Source: Hyphomicrobiales bacterium
GTDB taxonomy: Bacteria; Pseudomonadota; Alphaproteobacteria; Rhizobiales; Beijerinckiaceae
Length of the DNA: 64,000 nucleotides
Direction of reading: 5' to 3'
Assembly (NCBI GenBank): GCA_026400535.1
Contig: JAPLOU010000038.1
Coordinates: forward strand, 1-64,000
The notes under the pieces are model-generated. The model did no database searches and had not been told where the DNA came from. It worked only from the letters and a program-made list of their open reading frames with translations. Positions 37,718 to 47,330 of the stretch are shown in pieces. Every line of letters starts with the position of its first letter. Position 1 is the stretch's first letter. The translations under genes were made by a program, and so were the position numbers.

Positions 37718-39103
37718 ATGGTTCTGCGTCGCCACCTGCTGGGAATGGCCCTGTTCGGTACAGCCATGGCAGGCGGCAAAGCCAGCGCGCAATCCGCGCC
37801 ACGGACGACCCTTGTGCCGCTGTCAAGTCTCGGGCCGGCCAGCCTCGGACTTGACGCCTCGCAGTTCGGCCTGAGGCCGGGGTCGGCCGACGACCAGTCG
37901 CGCCGCCTTCAAGAAGCGCTGGTTGAGGCAGCCAAGCGCGACGCGCCGCTGCTGCTGCCCCCGGGCCGCTACCGCATCAACAACGTCGTCATCCCGGAGG
38001 GCATGCGGCTCATCGGCGTGCCGGGAGCCACCCAGCTTGTCGCCGCGCAGCCCGGGCCCTTGCTCGTGGCGCGCCGGACCAGGCGGGCGGCAATCAGCGG
38101 CATCACCCTCGATGGGCTGTCGCTAAGGGCCGCGGACAGGACCGGACTTCTCCAGACCGAGGATGTCGGCGAACTGATCGTCGACGGTTGCGACGTCCGC
38201 AATGCGGGCGGCAACGGTCTGACGCTTGTCCGTACCGGTGGGCGCATCGAAGGATCACGTCTGGCGGGCGCGCGCGATCACGGCCTGTTCAGCCTCGACT
38301 CGCGCGGTCTGATGATCGAACGCAACATCGTCGAGGACATCGGCAACAACGGTATTGCCCTGTGGCGCAGCACGTCCGGCGATGACAACTCCCGGATTTC
38401 CGGCAACCGCATCAGCCGTATCCGCAGCGATGCCGGGGGGGACGGGCCGAACGGCAATGGCGTCGTGCTGTTCAGGGCCGGCGGCGTGATTGTCGAGAGC
38501 AACGCCTTCCGAGATTGCGCCTTCACCTTCATCCGCAACAACTCGGGCGCGTCGGTCCAGATGCTGGGAAACAATGGCCGGCGTTGCGGCGAGGTCGCGT
38601 ATTATTCCGAGTTCGCCTTCGAAGGCGCGATCATGTCGAACAATCTGGCGGAAGAGTGCGCGCAGGGCTTCAACATCACCAATCTCGACCATGGCGGCCG
38701 GCTCGCGGTCTGCTCCGGCAATATCATCCGCCGTGCCCGCAAGGGACTGGCCCCAAACGGCAAGCAGCTGATCGGGGGCTCGGGCATCCATGTCGAGGCC
38801 GAGGCGGCGGTGACGGGCAACGTCATCGAGGAGGCCTCGGACGTCGGCATTTCGTTGGGCTGGAGCTGGGGGATGCGCAACCTGGTGGCCACCGGCAACA
38901 TGATCCGCGATTGCGCGGTGGGCATCGGCATCAGTCTTGTGCCGAAGGAGCGCAATGTCGTTGTCGCCAACAACGTCATCTCCGGGGCGCGAAACGGCGC
39001 CGTGATCGGCACGGCGTATGGCAAGGCCGTTACCGGCGATCTCACCCGCAGCGGCGACACGCGCGCAGCAGGCGTCCGCGTCGAGGGCAATGCGGTGGCA
39101 TGA
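37718..39103 (+). CDS. Tat-exported parallel beta-helix protein (TIGR03808 type)
   Basis: The product has 461 residues. The N-terminus MVLRRHLLGMALFGTA with a twin Arg and a hydrophobic stretch to SAQSA is a Tat-type signal. The body shows pectate-lyase-like right-handed helix repeats with Asn ladders, for example GNNGIALWRS, GNRISRIRS and ATGNMIRDCAVGIGI. The overall look matches the uncharacterised twin-arginine translocated repeat family TIGR03808. No catalytic residues can be assigned. A role in polysaccharide binding or degradation in the periplasm is only inferred from the fold. Confidence 0.85.
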   Translation: MVLRRHLLGMALFGTAMAGGKASAQSAPRTTLVPLSSLGPASLGLDASQFGLRPGSADDQSRRLQEALVEAAKRDAPLLLPPGRYRINNVVIPEGMRLIGVPGATQLVAAQPGPLLVARRTRRAAISGITLDGLSLRAADRTGLLQTEDVGELIVDGCDVRNAGGNGLTLVRTGGRIEGSRLAGARDHGLFSLDSRGLMIERNIVEDIGNNGIALWRSTSGDDNSRISGNRISRIRSDAGGDGPNGNGVVLFRAGGVIVESNAFRDCAFTFIRNNSGASVQMLGNNGRRCGEVAYYSEFAFEGAIMSNNLAEECAQGFNITNLDHGGRLAVCSGNIIRRARKGLAPNGKQLIGGSGIHVEAEAAVTGNVIEEASDVGISLGWSWGMRNLVATGNMIRDCAVGIGISLVPKERNVVVANNVISGARNGAVIGTAYGKAVTGDLTRSGDTRAAGVRVEGNAVA

Positions 39104-39328
39104 CGGCCTTTGCCCCAGGTCGGACCCGGGTCGGCCGCAGCGCCGCCATGCTCCGTGGCCGGCGCCACAGGTCCGGCTGGCAAAGCGTCTGATCAGGCAC
39201 GTTCCGGGAGGACCAAACGGCCCGCTGCGACGTGCAGCGCGATGCAAGGCTCACTCCGACCAGCGCCGTTCACAGGATGGTGGTGAAGGCCGGCGATGTC
39301 TGCAAGCGGCATGGACGACCATGGTCGG

Positions 39329-40786
39329 TCACCGGGTCAAGCGCAGAGTGTTCACACGACCGCCGATATCCTTGAGCGCCGTCAAGAGTTCGGCCCCGTT
39401 GGAAGCGTCATAGAACTCGCCATTGTTCAGGGCTGAACATTGCTGCAGAAGGGACTTGACCGTCTGATTGTTGACCTCGAACGCGATGGTATACATCTTG
39501 ATCGCGCTACGGGTATCGGCGGCCATGTTGCGGCAGATGGTCAGCGTCGTGGCGTTGGCATCCGCTGTGTTGTTCCCATCATGAGAGGGAGCCGTCAGGG
39601 ATTTCGTGTTCTGCCCGTCTGTCACCAGGATCATGTAGCGTTTGACCCGCAAGGCATCGGTTCCGGTTCGTCCAGCGAAAGGAACCTGAGGCGAGAGCAT
39701 GCGCCACCCCCAGATCAGGCCGGACGGCAGATAGGTTTCTCCCGCCGTGGTCAAGCCATTGATCATGGAGCGGGCGCTGGCGAGATTGGTTGTCCAATCC
39801 AGCACCTCTGAACCGCAGGATGTGTTCAACAATCCGGGGATGCGGACGCCATAGTTGCCGTCGATCGTGTTGTTCGGCGCGTTGCGCGAGCCGACACAGC
39901 CACTCCAGCGGTACCAATGACCGCCGCTGCGGTTGCATTGGCGGACGATCCTGGGGCCGCGGACGCTGTCGCACTGCTCGACCCGTCGTTCCGGCGTTGC
40001 CGCACGGGGGCACGAACGCGCCACGCCATCCACCATGCAGGTCCGGTTCGGGTCCGCGGGGACCGCAGGAATCGTGACCATACGGCAATTGATCCGGCGT
40101 GTTTCAAGCACGTCGGAGCATGTCTCAACCACCGGCGTCTGGTAATCATCGCGCACGTCGAGCCAGTTCTCCCGGCGGCGCGACATGCCGATGTTGACAT
40201 ACTGCGCGAAGGGCACGACCGCGACGCGGATCTTGTCAGGCGAGCCCCGGAGGCTCTCGAAGTCGGTGAGCAGAGCGGTCGTCGAGGACTTCAAGGTGGC
40301 AAGCCGGCTTCCTTGCATGGAATCCGTCGTGTCGAGCACAAACACGATATCGGCCACCTCTTTCGAGTTATTGGCGGCCTCGGCGAACACCGAAAAGGCA
40401 ATGTCGCGGATCCCGATGATACCCATCATGCTGGTCTTCAAACGACCGCTGACCACAACCTTCGCACCGGTTTCGACGTTATCCTCGATGACCTGGCTGA
40501 TTGAAGTCGTATATTCCAGATCGGGGTCGTTCAACGGCAGGTTGCCGCGCAATGCGCCCTCACCGACCCGCTTGCGCTGCTCGAACGCACCCGTCGCCTT
40601 GACCGTTGCGAGCGCCGCTGCATCGGCTGCGGCGGCAACCCGGCTTCGCATCGCGGAGACACGGCTGTAGTCCACCGCCACGCTCGTCATTCCCATCACC
40701 GGGACAAGCGCAAGGCCGAAGATCACGCTGATCACGCCGTTTTCATTGCGATGAAAACGCCTGAAGCACGTCAGTAAGCCAGCCAT
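39329..40786 (-). CDS. TadG-like pilus-associated protein with VWA domain
   Basis: The product has 485 residues. It starts with a TadE/TadG-like N-terminal helix (NGVISVIFGLALVPVMGMTSVAVDYSR), typical of pseudopilin-related Flp/Tad proteins, followed by AAAADAAALATVK. A von Willebrand A domain follows with the MIDAS motif DTTDSMQGS near residue 152 and later VTDGQN. Within it, about residues 225-310 form a Cys-rich insertion with about eight cysteines. It is probably anchored in the inner membrane with a periplasmic VWA. No other tad genes lie in the window, so it is an orphan locus. The 225-bp gap 39104-39328 shows no gene. Confidence 0.88.
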   Translation of the reverse strand: MAGLLTCFRRFHRNENGVISVIFGLALVPVMGMTSVAVDYSRVSAMRSRVAAAADAAALATVKATGAFEQRKRVGEGALRGNLPLNDPDLEYTTSISQVIEDNVETGAKVVVSGRLKTSMMGIIGIRDIAFSVFAEAANNSKEVADIVFVLDTTDSMQGSRLATLKSSTTALLTDFESLRGSPDKIRVAVVPFAQYVNIGMSRRRENWLDVRDDYQTPVVETCSDVLETRRINCRMVTIPAVPADPNRTCMVDGVARSCPRAATPERRVEQCDSVRGPRIVRQCNRSGGHWYRWSGCVGSRNAPNNTIDGNYGVRIPGLLNTSCGSEVLDWTTNLASARSMINGLTTAGETYLPSGLIWGWRMLSPQVPFAGRTGTDALRVKRYMILVTDGQNTKSLTAPSHDGNNTADANATTLTICRNMAADTRSAIKMYTIAFEVNNQTVKSLLQQCSALNNGEFYDASNGAELLTALKDIGGRVNTLRLTR

Positions 40787-41172
40787 CGTCTGATCAACTC
40801 CAGCGAGGCAATAAAAAAACTCACCTCAGAATGACATGTCCTTCTTGATCTTCTTTTAAGGCAAATGCCGAAACCGCCAGTGATCTGTTATGCCTGCCTT
40901 AATCATCGCGCTTCGTGCTTCGCTGTCGACACTGAAACGGTCCTCCGGTCATGCAGCAGGGCCTGTGTCCGGGGCAAGAAGGGATCAACCGTCTCAGTGC
41001 CGGCAGTGGCATCGCCTGGCGGCTGGAACAGGCAGCGGCAGGCTGCGCGGCGACACCCCAGACAAAGCCGCAAGAACCCAGGCGCTTGACGTCGTCACCA
41101 AAGCAGGCGAGTTGCCCGTGACGGTATTGGGCGCGCACAACGGATCGCGCGACCAGCCCGGGGGAAAAGGCG
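40787..41172. other. Divergent intergenic region, TadG-like gene / malic enzyme
   Basis: About 386 bp lie between two divergent genes. The 80 bp next to the TadG-like start are clearly AT-richer than the surroundings and carry runs of A and T plus an ACATGT palindrome, consistent with a promoter. The maeB side is GC-rich and ends with a GGGGGAAAAGG ribosome site seven bases or so before its ATG. No small gene is supported. Confidence 0.5.
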
Positions 41173-43470
41173 ATGGCCAAGAGCAACCTGTCAGCAGATC
41201 TGCGCTCGGGGGCGCTCGTCTATCACCAGAGCCCGCGCCCCGGGAAGCTCGAGATCCAGGCGACCAAGCCGCTCGGCAACCAGCGCGATCTGGCGCTGGC
41301 CTATTCACCCGGCGTCGCAGCAGCCTGCGAAGCGATCGTCGACGATCCGGCCAACGCGGCCGAGATGACCATCCGCCAGAACCTCGTCGGCGTGATCACC
41401 AACGGAACAGCCGTGCTCGGCCTTGGCGACATCGGCCCGCTCGCTTCCAAGCCGGTGATGGAGGGCAAAGCCGTCCTGTTCAAGAAATTCGCCGGCATCG
41501 ACGTGTTCGACATTGAGGTCGATCAGAAGGATGTCGACAGGTTTGTCGAGGTCGTCGCGGCGCTTGAGCCGACCTTCGGCGGCATCAATCTTGAGGACAT
41601 CAAGGGCCCGGAATGCTTCGACATCGAGGAGAAACTGAAAGCCCGCATGGGCATTCCGGTGTTCCACGACGACCAGCATGGCACTGCGATCATCGTTGCC
41701 GCGGCCGTCACCAACGGGCTCGCGATCGCGAACAAGGCCCTCCCTGATGTGAAAATCGTGGTCTCGGGCGCGGGCGCCGCTGCGCTGGCCTGCCTCAACC
41801 TTCTCGTCCGCCTCGGCGCGTCGGTCGGCAAGATCTGGGTCACCGATCTCGAAGGCCTCGTCTACAAGGGCCGCCCGGTGCTGATGGACCGCTGGAAGGA
41901 TGTCTACGCGCAGGACACCGACAAGCGCAGGCTGGCGGAGGTGATCGAGGGCGCGGACATCTTCCTTGGCCTTTCCGCCGCCAATGTGCTGAAGCCCGAG
42001 ATGACGACGATGATGGCGCGCCGCCCGCTCATCCTGGCGCTGGCCAATCCGAATCCCGAGATCATGCCGGAAGAGGCGCTGAAAGTACGGCCAGACGCCA
42101 TGATCTGCACGGGCCGCTCGGACTATCCCAACCAGGTCAACAACGTCCTGTGCTTCCCCTACATCTTTCGTGGCGCGCTCGACTGCGGGGCGACCACCAT
42201 CAACGAGGAGATGAAGGTGGCCGCCGTCCGGGCCATCGCCACGCTCGCCCGCGAAGCGCCATCGGACATCGCCGCGCGCGCCTATGGCGGCGAGCAGCGC
42301 ACCTTCGGCGACGCCTCCTTGATCCCCAACCCGTTCGATCCGCGCCTGATCATGCGCATCGCACCGGCGGTGGCGGAGGCCGCGATGGCCACCGGCGTCG
42401 CCAAGAAGCCGATCGCCGACATGGACGCCTACCGCGAGCGATTGTCGCGCTTCGTCTTCCGCTCCGGCTTCATCATGAAGCCCCTGTTTGCGCAGGCGAA
42501 AGCCGAGCCCAAGCGTGTGATCTATGCCGAGGGCGAGGACGAGCGCGTGCTGCGGGCGGCACAGGTCGTGCTCGAAGAGGGCATGGCGGTGCCGATCCTG
42601 ATCGGACGGCCGTCCGTGGTCGATGCCCGCATCACGCGGTTCGGCCTCAGCATCAAGGCCGGACGCGACTTCGAACTGGTCAACCCCGAGGATGATCCGC
42701 GCTACCGCGATTATGTGCAAAGCTACCTCGACATCGCCGGCCGACGCGGCGTGACGCCGGACGCCGCACGCGCGCTCGTGCGCACCAACAACACCGTCAT
42801 CGCGGCGCTGGCGGTGGCGCGCGGTGAGGCGGATGCGATGATCACCGGGCTCGAAGGCCGCTTCATGAGCCACCTGCGTCATATCCGCGACATCATCGGC
42901 ACCGCGCCCGGGGTGCGCGACCTCTCGGCGATGACGCTGATCGTCACCACCAAGGGCGCCTACTTCCTGACCGATACGCACCTGAAAGCCGATCCGACCG
43001 CCGAGGAGCTGGCCGACGCCACCTTGCTGGCGGCCGAACATGTGGCCCGCTTCGGCATGGAGCCGAAAGTGGCGCTGCTCTCGCACTCCGACTTTGGCGC
43101 GTCCGACACCCTGTCGTCGCTCAAGATGCGCAAGGCGACCGCGCTGATCAACGAGCGCGCGCCGACGCTGGAATGCGATGGCGAGATGGAGGCGGACACG
43201 GCTTTCTCGGCCATGATCCGGGAGCGGGTGCTGCCCTCGTCCAAACTCAAGGGCGAGGCGAACCTGCTGGTGTTCCCCAACCTCGATGCCGCCAATATCG
43301 CCTACCAGTTCGCCAAGATGCTGAGCGATGCGCTGCCGGTCGGCCCGATCCTGCTCGGGGCGGCCAAGCCGGCCCATATCCTGACCGGCTCCGCCACCTC
43401 GCGCGGCGTTGTCAACATGACGGCGTTGGCTGTCGTGGAGGCACAGGATGTGGCACGGGCACGCGCCTGA
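41173..43470 (+). CDS. maeB: NADP-dependent malic enzyme (with phosphotransacetylase-like domain)
   Basis: Oxidative decarboxylation of malate to pyruvate with NADP reduction (gluconeogenic and NADPH supply, cytosolic). The product has 765 residues. The malic enzyme part occupies about 1-430 with [25 protein letters not shown] and the dinucleotide site [15 protein letters not shown] phosphotransacetylase-homologous domain runs from about 435 to the end, beginning [13 protein letters not shown]. This long two-domain form is common in alphaproteobacteria; the C-terminal domain is usually regulatory (acetyl-CoA) rather than catalytic. The ribosome site is strong. Confidence 0.96.
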   Translation: MAKSNLSADLRSGALVYHQSPRPGKLEIQATKPLGNQRDLALAYSPGVAAACEAIVDDPANAAEMTIRQNLVGVITNGTAVLGLGDIGPLASKPVMEGKAVLFKKFAGIDVFDIEVDQKDVDRFVEVVAALEPTFGGINLEDIKGPECFDIEEKLKARMGIPVFHDDQHGTAIIVAAAVTNGLAIANKALPDVKIVVSGAGAAALACLNLLVRLGASVGKIWVTDLEGLVYKGRPVLMDRWKDVYAQDTDKRRLAEVIEGADIFLGLSAANVLKPEMTTMMARRPLILALANPNPEIMPEEALKVRPDAMICTGRSDYPNQVNNVLCFPYIFRGALDCGATTINEEMKVAAVRAIATLAREAPSDIAARAYGGEQRTFGDASLIPNPFDPRLIMRIAPAVAEAAMATGVAKKPIADMDAYRERLSRFVFRSGFIMKPLFAQAKAEPKRVIYAEGEDERVLRAAQVVLEEGMAVPILIGRPSVVDARITRFGLSIKAGRDFELVNPEDDPRYRDYVQSYLDIAGRRGVTPDAARALVRTNNTVIAALAVARGEADAMITGLEGRFMSHLRHIRDIIGTAPGVRDLSAMTLIVTTKGAYFLTDTHLKADPTAEELADATLLAAEHVARFGMEPKVALLSHSDFGASDTLSSLKMRKATALINERAPTLECDGEMEADTAFSAMIRERVLPSSKLKGEANLLVFPNLDAANIAYQFAKMLSDALPVGPILLGAAKPAHILTGSATSRGVVNMTALAVVEAQDVARARA

Positions 43471-43602
43471 GCGGAGCAAGCAGGGCGCAAGAAGGCCAAG
43501 ATAGCCAAGGATCCAGTCGGCTTGACGTCATGAGCCAGCGCGCCATCTCCCTGGCGTCCGCTTCCATCATCTGAGCTTATCTTGCCATACCGGAGCCTGC
43601 CC

Positions 43603-43956
43603 ATGGTCATCGCACGCCGCATCGTCGTTGCAGCCGCACTGCTTGCAGCCCCTGCCGTGGCCCTCGCCCACCATGGCTGGGGCGGGTTCGATACCGCGAA
43701 AGTGCTCGACCATACGGGTCTGATCGCCCGCTCGACCTATGCCAACCCGCATGGCACCCTGTTCATGGCCAAGGATGGCCGCGAGATGACCATTGAGCTT
43801 GCGCCCGTCAGCCGCATGGAAGCGCGCGGGCTGAAATCCGATGATGTCGCGCCCGGCAAATCCGTGCGGGTCTACGCCTACCAGAACGTCGGGAACCCGA
43901 ACGTCTACCGGGCCGAATGGGTCGAGGTCGGCGGCAAGCGCATCGAGCTGCGCTGA
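43603..43956 (+). CDS. DUF6152-type small exported protein
   Basis: The product has 117 residues. A signal peptide ending in ALA is followed immediately by HHGWGGFD, as in DUF6152 proteins, then ANPHGTLFM and a small beta-rich domain. The start is at the ATG at 43603, with GGAG upstream. The N-terminal double His of the mature protein could bind a metal (copper-type amino-terminal site), which is an inference. It is convergent with the membrane protein gene downstream, three bases separating the stops. The two genes are often neighbours in alphaproteobacteria, as I recall. Confidence 0.75.
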   Translation: MVIARRIVVAAALLAAPAVALAHHGWGGFDTAKVLDHTGLIARSTYANPHGTLFMAKDGREMTIELAPVSRMEARGLKSDDVAPGKSVRVYAYQNVGNPNVYRAEWVEVGGKRIELR

Positions 43957-43959
43957 CTC

Positions 43960-44496
43960 TCAGACGAAGGCGATCCAGCGGCCGAGAAGCAGGGCGCTCA
44001 GCCAGAGGATCAGCGAAGCGCCACCCGCCAGGGTCGCAGACCGGCCCGAGATGGCAAGGGCGAGGCCCACACGGCGCGCCTGCCATTCGAAGCCCAGCGC
44101 ATTGCCGAGCCCGGCGGCGATCACCAGCAGCTTGATCTGCATGGCCGGATTGGCCGCGTATTCGACCGGCTTGGCTGCGAACAGCAGAACTCCCGTCACC
44201 ACAAGCAACAGCACACCCAGCGTCGCAGCATGCCTCAGGATCGCAAGCGCAGCGAGATCAAGGCGGCGCAACAGGCCGAGCAGCCTAAGGTCGACCAGCG
44301 CGATCGGCCCGAGCAGCAGCGCGATGCCGAGCACATGTATCGCGGATGTGACCGCGTAGATGATGGATGAGTGCGTGACGCCCGTCATGAGGCCGAGCAC
44401 GGCGAGCGCATGGAGCAAAGCATCGATCATGACCGCAGTGATGTCGCGAATTCCGGTCAGGCGCAACCAGCGGCAATGCGCCGCGAGACTGTTCAC
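43960..44496 (-). CDS. Integral membrane protein, DUF6644/DUF2214-like
   Basis: The product has 178 residues from a GTG at 44496, mostly five or so membrane helices. Motifs include SAIHVLGIALLLGPIALVDLRLLG with a His in a helix, and LRHAATLGVLLLVVTGVLLF with a second His. Helix-embedded His residues could bind haem or metal, as in cytochrome b-like or copper-resistance membrane proteins, but this is speculative. It pairs with the DUF6152 protein gene tail to tail. The start may be shorter (ATG of MIDALLHALAV). Confidence 0.72.
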   Translation of the reverse strand: MNSLAAHCRWLRLTGIRDITAVMIDALLHALAVLGLMTGVTHSSIIYAVTSAIHVLGIALLLGPIALVDLRLLGLLRRLDLAALAILRHAATLGVLLLVVTGVLLFAAKPVEYAANPAMQIKLLVIAAGLGNALGFEWQARRVGLALAISGRSATLAGGASLILWLSALLLGRWIAFV

Positions 44497-44600
44497 ATCC
44501 TGGCCACTGTGCCCCTACTGGGCCCCTTTGCATGGTCGCCATGCCGCGTCATAATGCCTGTCAATGCAAGGTCGGGTCTTCCGGCAGCCAGGAGGGTATC

Positions 44601-46208
44601 ATGTCCAGTCGATTGTTCGTGAAAGCAGCCATTGCCGGGTTCATGCTGGCCAGCAGCCCGCTGGCGGCCCTGCCGGCCTTCGCGCAGGTTGTCTACAACC
44701 GCGGGCAGGAAGCCGACCCGGAGACGCTCGATCCGCAGAAGATCTCGACCTCCGCGGAATTCCACATCATGCGCGACCTCTTCGAGGGCCTGATCATCCA
44801 CAACGGCGAGGGCAAGGTGGCGGCAGGCGTCGCGGAAAGCTGGATCGCATCGGCGGATGGCCTGACCTACACCTTCAAGCTCAAAGCCAATGCCAAGTGG
44901 TCGAATGGCGATCCGGTCAAGGCCAGCGACTTCGTCTTCGCCTGGCGCCGTGCCGCGGCCCCCGAGACCGGCGCGAAATACACCAACGTGCTGTATCCCG
45001 TGAAGGGCATGGAGGCCGTGCACAAGGGTACCGCCGGCGCAAGGCCGGAGGACATCGGCATCAAGGCCGTGGATGACCGCACGCTCGAGGTGACCCTGTC
45101 GGGCCCGACGCCGTACTTCGTGGAGCTGATGACACTTCCGGTGGCCGGGCCGCTGCATCAGGCTTCCGTCACCCAGCATGGCACCAATTTCGTCAAGCCG
45201 GAGAACCTCGTCTCGAACGGTGCCTATCGCCTGCGTGACTTCACCCCCGGCGCACAGACGTCGCTGGTCAAGAACCCGCAATTCCATGATGCGGCGAATG
45301 TGAAGATCGACCAGGTCAATTTCATTCCGCTGTCGGATTCCGCTGCGGCCGCACGCCGGTTCCAGGCCGGCGAGATCCTGTCGACCGTCAACATCCCGGC
45401 CAACCAGATCAAGACCCTTCGCCAGCAGCTTGGCGCGCAGGTCTCCGTCACCCCGCAGCTGGGTACCTGGTACCTCACCTTCAACCAGGACAAGCCGCCC
45501 TTCAACGATGCGCGCGTGCGCCGTGCCCTCTCGATGGTTCTGGACCGCGAGTTCATCGCCGATCAGGTCTGGAACGGCTCGATGCTGCCGGGCTACTCCT
45601 TCGTGCCGCCTGGCACCAACAACTACGGGGCGCAGATCGAACTGAGCTTCAAGAACCAGTCCGTGATCGACCGCGAGGAAGCGGCCAGGAAGTTGCTGGC
45701 GGAAGCGGGATTTGGTTCGGCCAAGCCGCTCAAGGTCGAGTACCGCTTCAACATGAGCCCGGAGAACCAGGCGACGTTTGTGGCGATTGCCGACCAGTGG
45801 AAGGCGATCGGCGTCGAAACCACCCCGATCTCGACCGATGGCCGCACGCACTTCGCCTTCCTGCGTGACCGCGGCGCCTATGACGTCGCCCGCGCCGGCT
45901 GGATTGCCGACTACAACGACCCTCAGAACTTCCTGTTCCTGCTCGAGTCGGCCGCCATTCCGGGCCTCAACTATGCCCGCTGGTCGAACCCGCACTATGA
46001 TGACCTGATGAGGCGCGCCGCCGCCGAGATCGACCTTGGCAAGCGCGCGGCCCTGATGGGCGAGGCGGAGAAGATCCTGCTGCACGAAGCGCCCTACACG
46101 CCGGTGCTGTTCTTCACCAACCGCAACCTGATCTCGCCCAAGCTGGACGGTTTCACGCCCAATCCGCGCGCCAGCAACCCGACCAGGTTCATGTCGATCA
46201 AGGGGTGA
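44601..46208 (+). CDS. oppA: Peptide ABC transporter substrate-binding protein (OppA-like)
   Basis: Periplasmic binding protein of 535 residues (SBP family 5). The signal peptide ends at AFAQ. The mature part opens VVYNRGQEADPETLDPQK, as in OppA, with the family signature WSNGDPVKASDFVFAWRR near residue 100. The ATG at 44601 is preceded by GGAGGG. It is first in an oppABC-DF set. Ligands are probably oligopeptides; an adjacent D-amino-acid aminotransferase hints at cell-wall peptides. Confidence 0.94.
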   Translation: MSSRLFVKAAIAGFMLASSPLAALPAFAQVVYNRGQEADPETLDPQKISTSAEFHIMRDLFEGLIIHNGEGKVAAGVAESWIASADGLTYTFKLKANAKWSNGDPVKASDFVFAWRRAAAPETGAKYTNVLYPVKGMEAVHKGTAGARPEDIGIKAVDDRTLEVTLSGPTPYFVELMTLPVAGPLHQASVTQHGTNFVKPENLVSNGAYRLRDFTPGAQTSLVKNPQFHDAANVKIDQVNFIPLSDSAAAARRFQAGEILSTVNIPANQIKTLRQQLGAQVSVTPQLGTWYLTFNQDKPPFNDARVRRALSMVLDREFIADQVWNGSMLPGYSFVPPGTNNYGAQIELSFKNQSVIDREEAARKLLAEAGFGSAKPLKVEYRFNMSPENQATFVAIADQWKAIGVETTPISTDGRTHFAFLRDRGAYDVARAGWIADYNDPQNFLFLLESAAIPGLNYARWSNPHYDDLMRRAAAEIDLGKRAALMGEAEKILLHEAPYTPVLFFTNRNLISPKLDGFTPNPRASNPTRFMSIKG

Positions 46209-46211
46209 GCC

Positions 46212-46224
46212 GGGTGGTGCACCC
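46212..46224 (+). other. Stem-loop just after oppA
   Basis: GGGTG-GTG-CACCC lies three bases after the oppA stop, in a 198-bp gap before oppB that otherwise holds short direct repeats (CCAGCGCATGT twice). Such a structure could protect the oppA transcript and lower oppB expression; it has no T-run. Confidence 0.35.
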
Positions 46225-46406
46225 AGCGCATGTCCGGGGCGAAGCAGCGTCAGCGAATGCGAACCCGGAAACCAGCGCATGTGCTGTGAGCGAAGCGAAC
46301 ACCCGATGACAGTCCGCGCGCTTCGCGCAAGGCGATGGCCGGACCTGGGGTTCCTCCGGCGGACGAGCCGCCTGCGGCGCCGGAGCCGCGCTGGCGGCAG
46401 GCTGCC

Positions 46407-47330
46407 ATGCTGAGCTACATCCTGCGCCGCCTCGTCTCCGCACTGCCGACCCTTTTTGTGGTCGTGACCTTGTCGTTCTTCCTGATCCGCCTCGCGCCGG
46501 GCGGGCCGTTCGATCTCGAACAGCCGCTCGAAGCCAAGGTGATGGAGAACCTCAACCGCATCTACAAGCTCGACCGGCCGCTGATCGAACAGTACTGGCT
46601 CTACCTCAGCCACCTCGCGACGGGTGATTTCGGACCGTCCTTTTATGCGCGCGACTTCACCGTCGCGGAGCTCCTGTCGCGCGGTCTGCCGGTGTCGATC
46701 ACGATTGGCGGGCTGGCGCTCCTGCTGGCGCTGGTGATCGGCATCGCGCTCGGCACCATCGCCGCCTTCCGCCAGAACCATGCCGCCGACTATTCGGTGA
46801 TGGTATTCGCCACGTTCGGCATCACGATTCCAACCTTCGTGGTCGCGCCGGTGCTGCAGATCGTGTTTGGGCTGGTGCTGGCCTGGCTGCCGGTCGGCGG
46901 CTGGAACAACGGGCATGTGCGCAATCTGGTCCTGCCCGTGGTCGCGCTCGCCCTGCCGCAGATCGCCGTGGTGGCCCGCATGATCCGCGCCTCGATGATC
47001 GAGGCGTTGCGCTCCAACCATATCCGCACCCTGCGCAGCCTGGGCCTGCCGCGCAGCACCATCGCGCTGCATGCACTGCGCGGGGCGATGCTGCCTGTCG
47101 TGTCCTATATGGGGCCGGCGGCGGCGGCACTGCTGACGGGCTCGGTGGTGATCGAGACGATCTTCGGCCTGCCCGGCGTCGGCCGCTATTTCGTCGAGGG
47201 GGCGCTCAACCGGGATTACACGCTGGTGATGGGCACGGTCGTCATGGTCGCCGTGTTCGTGCTGGTCTTCAACCTGATCGTTGACATCCTCTACGCACTG
47301 CTCGACCCGCGCGTCAGGTACGACACATGA
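46407..47330 (+). CDS. oppB: Peptide ABC transporter permease OppB
   Basis: Inner-membrane permease of 307 residues with six helices. It begins MLSYILRRLVSALPTLFVVV, the standard OppB N-terminus. The BPD/EAA loop is at residues about 200-220 (SNHIRTLRSLGLPRSTI), followed by GSVVIETIFGLPGVGRYF. The start is at the ATG at 46407; the longer in-frame start at 46335 would add a hydrophilic stretch. The stop overlaps the oppC ATG by four bases. Confidence 0.94.
   Translation: MLSYILRRLVSALPTLFVVVTLSFFLIRLAPGGPFDLEQPLEAKVMENLNRIYKLDRPLIEQYWLYLSHLATGDFGPSFYARDFTVAELLSRGLPVSITIGGLALLLALVIGIALGTIAAFRQNHAADYSVMVFATFGITIPTFVVAPVLQIVFGLVLAWLPVGGWNNGHVRNLVLPVVALALPQIAVVARMIRASMIEALRSNHIRTLRSLGLPRSTIALHALRGAMLPVVSYMGPAAAALLTGSVVIETIFGLPGVGRYFVEGALNRDYTLVMGTVVMVAVFVLVFNLIVDILYALLDPRVRYDT

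Noticed and set aside
41305-43479. 724-codon minus frame opposite maeB
   Set aside because: Antisense shadow of a fully recognisable malic enzyme.
44493-47072. 859-codon minus frame across oppA and oppB
   Set aside because: It spans two genes and their gap with His/Arg/Gln-rich text and no domain.
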